From Deltaproteobacteria bacterium (lineage in GTDB: Bacteria > Myxococcota_A > UBA9160 > UBA6930): a stretch of DNA of 62,070 bases. The stretch lies in contig JAFDCZ010000002.1 in assembly GCA_019312665.1 (NCBI GenBank), positions 1 through 62,070 on the forward strand, given 5' to 3'. Each line of letters starts with the position of its first letter. Positions within the stretch are counted from its first letter, which is position 1. A program made the position numbers and the translations under genes. Positions 36,423-43,558 of this stretch are shown piece after piece. The notes beneath the pieces were generated by a model. That model was not told the origin of the DNA. It did no database searches and was given only the letters and a program-made list of their open reading frames with translations.

Positions 36423-36898
36423 TGAGCCACACCCACCTGGGCAGCCGCGGAGGTTTCACGCTCCTCGAGATCATGATCGTCGTGGCGATCATCGGCATTC
36501 TTGCTGCCATCAGTAGCCAACAATACACGGTGTATATCGATCGGGTGCGGGTCACCGAGGCGATCATCGACATTCGCGGTTTCCAGAGCGAGATCAGAAC
36601 CCAGGAGGTCACGGACGGCGTGACTCCCGGCTCGCTGGCGGCTGCGGGGATTGGCGCGCCACTGGATCCTTGGGGAAACCCTTATCAGTACCTGAAGATC
36701 AAACGACCTCCCGGGCCGGGCGTGAACATCGGCCAGGCGCGAAAAGACAGGTTCCTGGTCCCGATCAACACGTCCTTCGACCTCTACAGCATGGGCAAGG
36801 ACGGTCAGACCCGGGCGCCGCTCAACCCCCCGGTGAGCCGCGACGACGTGGTCCGCGCCAATGATGGATCGTTCATCGGGCTGGCGGAACGTTACTGA
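36422..36898 (+). CDS. GspG-like major pseudopilin / type IV prepilin
   Basis: A 158-aa prepilin. The leader ends at Gly, then Phe: GGFTLLEIMIVVAIIGILAA has the FTLLE cleavage motif with Glu5 and a hydrophobic spine helix. The C-terminal DPWGNPYQYL and SFDLYSMGKDG blocks match the calcium-binding loop of GspG. It is thus a type II secretion pseudopilin-like protein, but no gsp/pil operon surrounds it; only the small membrane protein upstream is coupled. It may be an orphan minor pilin. GTG 36419 is an alternative start one codon earlier. Confidence 0.8.
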   Translation: MSHTHLGSRGGFTLLEIMIVVAIIGILAAISSQQYTVYIDRVRVTEAIIDIRGFQSEIRTQEVTDGVTPGSLAAAGIGAPLDPWGNPYQYLKIKRPPGPGVNIGQARKDRFLVPINTSFDLYSMGKDGQTRAPLNPPVSRDDVVRANDGSFIGLAERY

Positions 36899-36910
36899 GC
36901 CAGAGGCTCG

Positions 36911-37756
36911 TCAAGCCGCCTTCTTCGTCTCGGCCTTGAGCTTGTCGACGCAGGGCTCGCAAAGCCCATGGGTGAACTGGGCGTCCGAGTTCTTTTCGAC
37001 GAAGAGCTCGAGCTGGTTCCAGTAGCCCTGGTCGTCGCGGATGCTCTTGCATTGGGCACAGATCGGCAGCAAGCCCGAGAGGGATTGAACACGCGAGACG
37101 AGATGCATGGCGCGGAAGAGCACGAGGAGAGTGGCCAGGATTCCGCCGGTGGCGAGCATTCCAACGAGAACGATGGCGCGGCTCTCCTCCTTGCCGAGGC
37201 GTGTCAGCTCGGCCCGCGCACGCGCCGAGCCCTGAGCCAACACCTCCTCGAGAGCCACCTGGAAACCCGCGCTTGCGGCTTCTGCCGCCGAAGCCCGGGC
37301 CCTGGCTTCGGCTCGATCCCCAGCGGCCAGGGCGGAGAACACTTCCCTCGCCCGATCCGCGTAGAGGTTGTGAGCGGCATCCAGCTTCGCGACCGGTGAG
37401 AGCAGCTCCGCCGCCTCTCCCTCCGCCGGTGCGGAAGAGAGGAGCGCGCTCACCTCCTGCAGGCCGTCCCAGATCGCCGCCGCTCGCGCCTCGAAGCGAC
37501 GTTCGCCCTGGGAGGGGCCCACCTCAGGGCGCTGCTCCCAGAGGGCCCTTTCGAGCGCTGCAGTCTGTTGCAGATGGCCGGCTGCCACCTGCCCGAGGGT
37601 CTCGCTGACCTCGAGCTCCAACATCGCCGCCGCCTGGCTACGCCGTGCGACCTGGTCCAGCGCCCAGATCGAAACCCCGGAAGAGGCTGAGCCGAGCAGC
37701 GTCGCGCCAATGAGCAGCGCGATGATCCGGTCTTTGAGCGATAACTGATGGAACAT
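36911..37756 (-). CDS. Membrane sensor with Cys-rich LPICAxCK output domain
   Basis: A 281-aa protein: membrane helix (about 10-35), a helical extracytoplasmic bundle rich in Ala and Glu (about 40-190), a second membrane helix (about 193-215) and a short cytoplasmic module starting LPICAQCKSIRDDQGYW and ending THGLCEPCVDKL. The two CxxC pairs are probably a zinc ribbon. This module usually sits at the C-terminus of kinases or GGDEF proteins; here it is the sole output of a one-piece receptor. The upstream promoter is at 37764-37791. The gene ends 12 bp from the converging pseudopilin. Confidence 0.7.
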   Translation of the reverse strand: MFHQLSLKDRIIALLIGATLLGSASSGVSIWALDQVARRSQAAAMLELEVSETLGQVAAGHLQQTAALERALWEQRPEVGPSQGERRFEARAAAIWDGLQEVSALLSSAPAEGEAAELLSPVAKLDAAHNLYADRAREVFSALAAGDRAEARARASAAEAASAGFQVALEEVLAQGSARARAELTRLGKEESRAIVLVGMLATGGILATLLVLFRAMHLVSRVQSLSGLLPICAQCKSIRDDQGYWNQLELFVEKNSDAQFTHGLCEPCVDKLKAETKKAA

Positions 37757-37763
37757 GACACAA

Positions 37764-37791
37764 GTGATAGACGCATTGCGTCAAAAGTCAA
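37764..37791 (-). promoter_or_regulatory. Sigma70-like promoter with palindrome, probably leaderless
   Basis: On the minus strand TTGACT (37786-37791) and TATCAC (37764-37769) are separated by 16 nt. A 13-nt palindrome (GACGCA, centre base, TGCGTC; 37770-37782) fills most of the spacer. Only 7 nt separate the -10 box from the ATG of the membrane sensor gene at 37756, so transcription would start at or near the ATG. No ribosome site is seen. Confidence 0.5.
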
Positions 37792-37904
37792 CTCGTGATT
37801 TTTCGTAGTATTTCCAACAGATTACGCGGAACCAACCATCAGAGAATCCAGCATGCGTCAGAAGGCCCCGCGGGGATACTTCTCGAGCAGCTCAACGGTG
37901 GGGT

Positions 37905-40900
37905 CTACCAGGTATCGATGCAAGGGCGTTTCTTGCCGGTTCGAGGCACTGGCGGCGGGGCCGAGCGGAGGGCACGCATCACCCAGGTTCGGGATTCTGC
38001 CGGGTCGATGACATCGTCGATCTCGAAGGTCGACGCGGTGTTGAGAGCCTTCCCGTGCTCGTACATGCGGGCGACCATCTCGTCGTAGAGCGCACGGCGC
38101 TTGTCGGGATCTTCTTCGGCGGCCAGCTCCTTGCGGAAGCCGAGCTTCACCGCACCTTCGAGGCCCATTCCTCCGAACTCGCCCGTGGGCCAGGCCACCG
38201 TGAAGACACCGGCCTTGAAGCTGCCACCCGCCATCGCCTGGGCGCCCAGGCCATAGCCTTTGCGCAGGACGATCGTGAAGAAGGGCACGCTCACGCTGGC
38301 CGCGGTCACGAACATGCGGCTCGCGTGGCGAACCAGGGCCGTCTTCTCTGCTTCGGGCCCGACCATGATGCCGGGCGTGTCGCAAAGAAACAGGATCGGC
38401 AGATCGAATGCATCACAGAGCTGCATGAATCGCGCGGCCTTGTCGGCACCATCGCTATCGATGGCACCCGCCAGATGGGTCGGGTTGTTCGCGATGATGC
38501 CGAGCGGGCGACCCTCCACCCGCGCCAGAGCCGTGACCATGCCGGCGCCGAAGCCCCGGCGTATCTCGAGCACCGAGCCCGTGTCGGCCATGGTCTCGAT
38601 GACCTCGCGCACATCGTAGATGCGCAGCCGGTTCTCCGGAATCGCGCTGCGTAGCAGGCGCTGATCGGCACACTCCCACTCGGCCAGCGGACCCTGGAAA
38701 TAGGAGAGGTACTGCTTGGCCACCTGCACGGCCTCGGCTTCATCGACAACGGGGATGTCGACCACCCCGCTCGGCACCTGGTCGGACATCGGGCCGACTT
38801 CCTCGGGTCGGAACACACCGAGGCCGCCGCCTTCGATCATCGCCGGGCCCCCCATTCCGATGTTCGAACCCTCGGTCGCAATCACGACATCGCAGCAGCC
38901 CAGAAGCGCTGCGTTGCCCGCAAAACAACGCCCCGACGTGATGCCCACCAGCGGCACGAGCCCCGACAAACGCGCAAAGAAATGGAAGGCCATGCAATCG
39001 AGACCCGCCACGCCTATTCCGTCCGTATCGCCGGGCCGGCCGCCTCCGCCTTCCGTCAGGAAGACCAGCGGGATCCGCAGGCTCTCGGCCAGCTCGAACA
39101 TGCGGTCCTTCTTGCGGTGGTTCTGCAGGCCCTGGGTGCCGGCCAGCACGGTGTAGTCGTAGGAGAGGGCCACGCAGCGCGAGGCCTGCTCCCCGAAGTG
39201 ATCGCCGTTCACGCTGCCGATGCCCGCCACCATGCCGTCTGCCGGGGTGCGTCGAATCAGATCCTCGAGGCTTCGCCGACGGCGCTGGGCCGCGATGACG
39301 ACCGCGCCGTACTCGACGAAGGAACCCGGATCGCAGAGATCCTCCACGTTCTCGCGCGCGGTTCGCTGCCCGGTCTTGCGCCGGCGAGCCACCGCCTCGG
39401 GGCGCGCCGGATCGAGACCCAACGCGTGGCGCTCCTGGATCTCGGCCAGATCCGGACGCACGTGATCGAGATCGATGGCTTCCGGTTCCTCACCGGCCTC
39501 GCGATCGACCTCGGCTTCTTCGAGGAACAGAAGCGGGTGGCCCTCCAGGACCGTGTCCCCCGGAGCGACCGCCAGGGCCCGTACGATTCCGCTGCGGTCG
39601 GCTGCGATGACGTGCTCCATCTTCATCGCCTCCATCACCAGCAGCGGTTGGTCGCGGGCGATGGCGTCACCGACGGCGACATCCACGCTGACGATGGTGC
39701 CCTGGAGAGGCGCGGGCACAGGCTGGGTGCCCGGCGGTCCAGCGGCCAACGGCGCGGGCCCAACCGGGGCACCGCCAGCTTGACTCACGGCGACAGGCAC
39801 CCCCTTGCCATGCTCCAGCACGGCCAGGGGGTCGTTGCTTTCGAGACGAACGCCAGCGTGCCCGGTTTCGGCCACTTGGCGTGGAGACGTGGTCGTGGGT
39901 ATCGCGGCCAACAGTTCCGGAAGGTGGGCTTCGACGAAGCGCGTCGTCACCCGGTTCGCGCGGACATCGGGATGCGCCAACAGGCTTCGAAGCAGTGGCA
40001 GATTGGTGCGCACACCTTCGATCCGGAACTCGCCCAACCCGCGAAGAGCTCTCGCGACGACTGCGTCGAAATCTCCCGAAGGGGAATGAGCAACGAGCTT
40101 CGCCAGCAGCGAATCGAAACGTGGGTTCGTGGCGTAGCCAGCGTAGCCGTAGCCATCCACCCGGATGCCCGGGCCCGCAGGCGGTTCATAGACCGCCAGC
40201 ACACCTCCCGATGGCCGCACGCTGCCATCCTCGGCGAGCGTCTCCAGGTTGACCCGCGCCTGGAGCGCGAAGCCGCGGGGCGTGGGCACCTCTTCCTGAC
40301 GAAGCTTCAAGTCTGCCAGGCTTGCGCCACCGGCGATGCGAAGCTGGGCGGCCACGAGATCCACCCCGGTCACCTCTTCGGTCACGGTATGCTCCACCTG
40401 CAGCCTGGGGTTGGCTTCGATGAATGCCCATTCGTCCTCCGCGTCCAACAGGAACTCGAAGGTGCCAAGGCTGCGGTAGCCGACCTCCCGGGCCATGCGG
40501 ACCGCGGCCTCGGCCAGTTGGGCGCGCACCGATTCCGGGAGCGTCGGACTCGGGGCGATCTCGATCAGCTTCTGGTGCCGCCGCTGCAGGCTGCACTCGC
40601 GTTCGCCGAGTTGCGCGATACCACCCTGCCCGTCCCCGATGATCTGGATCTCGAGATGGCGCGCAACGGGCACCAGGCATTCGACGTAGAGAGCATCGTT
40701 GCCGAACGCCGCACCGGCCTCGGATGCGCAGCGCGCCCACGCTGCCTCCAGGGCTTCCGGGCTGTGCGCGGGACGCATCCCTCGACCCCCTCCCCCGGCA
40801 AGCGCCTTGATCATGACCTTTCCACCCTCACCGAACGAAGCCAGGAACGCCTGCGCCTCCTCCAAGCGGGTCGGGCCGCGGGTCCCGGCCAGGACGGGAA

Positions 40901-41273
40901 CGCCGCAGCGCTCGGCCAATGCACGCGCCGCCGTCTTGTCGCCAAGCGCGCGCAGGGTTTCCGGCCGCGGGCCGACCCAGGTGATGCCCGCGTCTTCGCA
41001 GGCTTGCGCAAGCTCGGGGCTCTCGCTCAGCAACCCATAACCAGGGTGGAGTGCGTCGCAGCCGGTCTCGTGTGCCGCGGCGACGAGGGCCTCGGCATCC
41101 AGGTATGCTGCTGGCCCGGCCCCCGACAGCGTGTGCGTTTCATCGGCCAGGCGCAGGTGAAAGCTCGCCGCGTCGTCCGGTGACGCGATCGCGACCGCCT
41201 CGATCCCGAGTTCCCCGGCGGCCCGGAGCACGCGCACGGCGACTTCGCCGCGATTCGCGACCAGGAGCTTCAC
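37905..41273 (-). CDS. Single-chain acyl-CoA carboxylase (BC-BCCP-CT fusion)
   Basis: An 1122-aa fusion of all three parts of a biotin-dependent acyl-CoA carboxylase. The biotin carboxylase (1 to about 450: LLVANRGEVAVRVLRAAG, GGGGRGMR, FIEANPRLQVEHT) is followed by a biotin-carrier domain with biotin Lys551 in EAMKMEHV and a carboxyltransferase (about 600-1122: LFLCDTPGIMVG, GGSFKAGVF) ending in RPCIDTW. This architecture matches mycobacterial-type long-chain acyl-CoA carboxylases (LCC), which act on several chain lengths. The GTG start lies 12 nt after the selenoprotein stop. It would carboxylate acetyl-, propionyl- or longer acyl-CoA. Confidence 0.88.
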   Translation of the reverse strand: MKLLVANRGEVAVRVLRAAGELGIEAVAIASPDDAASFHLRLADETHTLSGAGPAAYLDAEALVAAAHETGCDALHPGYGLLSESPELAQACEDAGITWVGPRPETLRALGDKTAARALAERCGVPVLAGTRGPTRLEEAQAFLASFGEGGKVMIKALAGGGGRGMRPAHSPEALEAAWARCASEAGAAFGNDALYVECLVPVARHLEIQIIGDGQGGIAQLGERECSLQRRHQKLIEIAPSPTLPESVRAQLAEAAVRMAREVGYRSLGTFEFLLDAEDEWAFIEANPRLQVEHTVTEEVTGVDLVAAQLRIAGGASLADLKLRQEEVPTPRGFALQARVNLETLAEDGSVRPSGGVLAVYEPPAGPGIRVDGYGYAGYATNPRFDSLLAKLVAHSPSGDFDAVVARALRGLGEFRIEGVRTNLPLLRSLLAHPDVRANRVTTRFVEAHLPELLAAIPTTTSPRQVAETGHAGVRLESNDPLAVLEHGKGVPVAVSQAGGAPVGPAPLAAGPPGTQPVPAPLQGTIVSVDVAVGDAIARDQPLLVMEAMKMEHVIAADRSGIVRALAVAPGDTVLEGHPLLFLEEAEVDREAGEEPEAIDLDHVRPDLAEIQERHALGLDPARPEAVARRRKTGQRTARENVEDLCDPGSFVEYGAVVIAAQRRRRSLEDLIRRTPADGMVAGIGSVNGDHFGEQASRCVALSYDYTVLAGTQGLQNHRKKDRMFELAESLRIPLVFLTEGGGGRPGDTDGIGVAGLDCMAFHFFARLSGLVPLVGITSGRCFAGNAALLGCCDVVIATEGSNIGMGGPAMIEGGGLGVFRPEEVGPMSDQVPSGVVDIPVVDEAEAVQVAKQYLSYFQGPLAEWECADQRLLRSAIPENRLRIYDVREVIETMADTGSVLEIRRGFGAGMVTALARVEGRPLGIIANNPTHLAGAIDSDGADKAARFMQLCDAFDLPILFLCDTPGIMVGPEAEKTALVRHASRMFVTAASVSVPFFTIVLRKGYGLGAQAMAGGSFKAGVFTVAWPTGEFGGMGLEGAVKLGFRKELAAEEDPDKRRALYDEMVARMYEHGKALNTASTFEIDDVIDPAESRTWVMRALRSAPPPVPRTGKKRPCIDTW

Positions 41274-41285
41274 GATGCTAGGCCG

Positions 41286-42155
41286 TCACGCCTTGGCGTC
41301 ACGCCGTTTGTTCATCAGCGCGATGATCGGCGAAGGCTCGGCAGGATGCCATTTCGTCTGCTTGGGATCCTCGTGCCAGACGAAGGGCAGATGTTCCACG
41401 GTGCCGGGTTCCTGGGCCGACTCGAAGAGGCTGAGGGCCGCGCGCAGAACGCTCCCCTGGGTCTCGCGGTCGCCCACATCACCGAAGGGCCGCCCAAACG
41501 GATGCTCGATCGCCGCGACCCGCGGCATGCCGATGGCCCGCTGAAGCGGCCACAACATGTTCAGTGTCACGGTCGGGATGCCCCGTGCCTCGATCTCTCG
41601 TGCGACCAGCCCCACGGACCGGCAACAATCGGGTCAGACCGGCGTGAGGAGCGCAAGGTCGACCTCCTCGCTGAGCATGGCCTCCGCGATCTCCGGGGCA
41701 CTCTTCTCGACCAGGGTGCTGGAATCGCTGCCCTGGAAGCCCATGATCGAGTAGTGGCTCTCGGCGCTCGCGCCGACCTTGCCCTCGTCCACGAGCTCGC
41801 GAAGCCGATCGACCGGAAGCGACACGTTCAGATCTCGCTCGACGTAGCCCGTATCGATGTGCAGATGGTTCGCCTCGATCCCTGCTCCCGTCGCGTCGGA
41901 ACGCAACCGCCGCCAGCTCGAATCGCCCCGGGTCGGATGCTGACGCTCGTACTCCATGTCGAAGGGGACGTCGCCCTTCATCGAGAGCCCCGATGTCGAC
42001 AGGAGCGAAACTTTCGATTCGGCAAGGGGCTTGGTCGCCGGCGTCCACGGGATCGGCGGGTGATTCGCCTGCTCCGGAATCCCTCGGGAGAGGATCTTCT
42101 CGAGGAACGAGCCGGTGAATCGCCAGGGGTCGACTTCGCGTTGGGAATCACTCAT
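41286..42155 (-). CDS. Selenoprotein of the glycine/sarcosine/betaine reductase GrdB-like (PF07355-type) family, Sec174 read from UGA
   Basis: Residues 1-173 (MSDSQREVDPW to LALLTPV) and 175-289 (PDCCRSVGLVAREIEARG to the end) are in the same frame, separated only by UGA at 41634-41636. Both sides are recognisable parts of one GrdB-family domain: an SLLSTSGLSMKGDVPF block, DLNVSLPVDRLRELV and, after the UGA, GIPTVTLNMLWP. The join reads V-U-P-D-C-C, a UxxC redox motif. A 17-nt hairpin starts 11 nt after the UGA, as bacterial SECIS elements do. The true stop is also UGA but has no hairpin. The gene lies between a MAPEG gene and the carboxylase (12 nt). The substrate is unknown; homologues often carry Cys. 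sel genes are not in the window. Confidence 0.85.
41606..41636 (-). promoter_or_regulatory. Bacterial SECIS element with UGA Sec codon
   Basis: After the UGA (41634-41636) come 11 nt, then CCGGUCC-GUG-GGGCUGG (41606-41622), a 7-bp stem with one G-U and one U-G pair and a 3-nt loop rich in G. The UGA-to-loop distance is 18 nt, within the 16-37 nt known for bSECIS, and the 11-nt spacer equals that of E. coli fdhF. Confidence 0.8.
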
Positions 42156-42228
42156 CGCCAGAAGCTAACACGGCGCCGTCCGATCCGTCCCAGACCTCCG
42201 ACTTCCGCCAGCGGCTCGTCGGTGACGG

Positions 42229-42675
42229 CTACGTGAGGATGGAGATGGCCGAGGTCACGGCCATCCAGACCGTGATCCCGAAGCCAATCGACCAGACCGC
42301 CGTGCGATGGGGCATCAACCCCTTCATGTAGGCGACGAGATGCAAGATGCGTCCGATCGGAAAGCCCGCGAAGCAGATCCACAATCCGAGGGTGCTCGGC
42401 TGGGTCAGGGCGTAGATGAGGCCCACCAGCACGAAAGGCAGCCCCGCTTCCAGATCGTTCAGATGCACGCGCCGCGCGCGCTCGACTTGATCATCCGTAG
42501 CCGTCTGCGGCTCGAGCTTCTGCAACTCGTAGTCCTCGGGCGAGCTGAAGACGTTCTTTCGGATTCGGATCGAACTGACGAGCATGCCCGTGGCAAGCGT
42601 CTTGAGTGCGACCACGATGGACGAAAGGGCCCAGGCCTTGATGGCGGCGTTCGAGAGAAACTCTTCCAAGAGCAT
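42229..42675 (-). CDS. MAPEG family protein
   Basis: A 148-aa four-helix membrane protein of the microsomal glutathione S-transferase/prostaglandin synthase (MAPEG) family. The signature ERARRVHLNDLEAGLPF is present in the second helix region, followed by FPIGRILHLVAY. Family members handle glutathione and lipid-like substrates in membranes. GAGG near AAGCC precedes ATG 42675. The selenoprotein gene begins 73 nt downstream on the same strand and may be co-transcribed. Confidence 0.83.
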   Translation of the reverse strand: MLLEEFLSNAAIKAWALSSIVVALKTLATGMLVSSIRIRKNVFSSPEDYELQKLEPQTATDDQVERARRVHLNDLEAGLPFVLVGLIYALTQPSTLGLWICFAGFPIGRILHLVAYMKGLMPHRTAVWSIGFGITVWMAVTSAISILT

Positions 42676-42776
42676 GGCTTCCTCCTGCTGGAGGCGACGC
42701 TAGCACGGGCTCCCGAGACAGGAGGGCCCTGGGGCATTGGGTAAACCTCGCCCCCGATCCTGCCGATCAGGAGGCC

Positions 42777-43172
42777 ATGGAGCATTCCCCCGAGCGGCGC
42801 CGAGAGCCTCGCTTGGCCGTAGACGCGGATGTGTGGATTCTGGGCTGGACCGGCCTGAGGAGAGGCCGCCTGGGCGACGCTTCCTCGGCCTCTCTCGGAA
42901 TCGCGCTTCGAGGACGCGCGCCTGCGCGGGGCACTCGCGTTCTGGTCTTCCTGCCCACCCCCCGGAAGCTCCGATGGCCCGCCGTTCTTCTGGCCCGGGT
43001 CGTGCATCGGGATGAGAACCTGGGCGTGGCGTTCACCTCGATTCCCCGAGGCGCCCGACCGTGGCTCCGGAGATTGATCGAGAGCGCCAGCCCTGGAGAC
43101 ACCCGTGGCGCGGCGGAACGGATCGTACCCGAGAACGCCGAGACGATCGGCGACAATACGAGGAACGCCTGA
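42777..43172 (+). CDS. PilZ domain protein, first half of a probable frameshifted tandem PilZ gene
   Basis: A 131-aa segment with a PilZ domain: RRREPRLAVDA gives the RxxxR arginines and GDASSASLGIAL the DxSxxG turn. An AGGAGG lies just before ATG 42777. It ends at 43172 in a linker-like stretch with no homology after about residue 100. A second PilZ domain follows at once in another frame. The two together look like a known two-PilZ architecture, so a frameshift within the linker (43061-43172) is more likely than two overlapping genes. Confidence 0.6.
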   Translation: MEHSPERRREPRLAVDADVWILGWTGLRRGRLGDASSASLGIALRGRAPARGTRVLVFLPTPRKLRWPAVLLARVVHRDENLGVAFTSIPRGARPWLRRLIESASPGDTRGAAERIVPENAETIGDNTRNA

Positions 43173-43558
43173 CGGCCCTCTCCGATCGGACCCCGCATCT
43201 GCTGGTTGCCCGCGACCTCTCGGCCGAAGGCCTCCGGGTGGATCTCCTCCACTGGGCCGAAATCGGTAGCGAGCTGCGCATCTCGTTCCCGGTGCCCGGA
43301 GCCGGCCCGCCGATCGCGGTTGCCGCGCGCGTGGCGCGACACGATGGCGCCCACGGAACCCTTCTGCGCTTCGAAGCCATCGTACCGGAACAGCGCGACG
43401 CCATCGGGCGCCTTCTCACGCTGCTCCACCCCCTCCCCGATGGACGTCGGGAAGGGGTTGCCCTCGCTGAAGTGGCCTGGCGTCAGGCCGTCGGCGCGGC
43501 CTGCGGACCGCGTACGAGCCCGCCGGGCAATGCACCGGTCGGCTCGCCGTCCTCGTAG
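43061..43558 (+). CDS. PilZ domain, second half of the probable tandem PilZ gene
   Basis: This frame encodes a complete canonical PilZ domain: RRDDRRQYEERLTAL (RxxxR), VARDLSAEGLRVD (DxSxxG) and LLRFEAIVPEQRDAI. Its only in-frame start, GTG 43061, lies inside the preceding gene, and the first 30 residues are not domain-like. Its 3' end overlaps the converging amidohydrolase by 76 bp. Either it is the second domain of one protein after a -1-type shift, or an independent late start (for example CTG) is used. It binds c-di-GMP by family rule. Confidence 0.6.
   Translation: MAPEIDRERQPWRHPWRGGTDRTRERRDDRRQYEERLTALSDRTPHLLVARDLSAEGLRVDLLHWAEIGSELRISFPVPGAGPPIAVAARVARHDGAHGTLLRFEAIVPEQRDAIGRLLTLLHPLPDGRREGVALAEVAWRQAVGAACGPRTSPPGNAPVGSPSS

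Noticed and set aside
43170..43172. UGA at the end of the first PilZ segment, considered as a Sec codon.
   Set aside because: The same-frame continuation is not homologous to anything PilZ-like; the homologous domain is in another frame.
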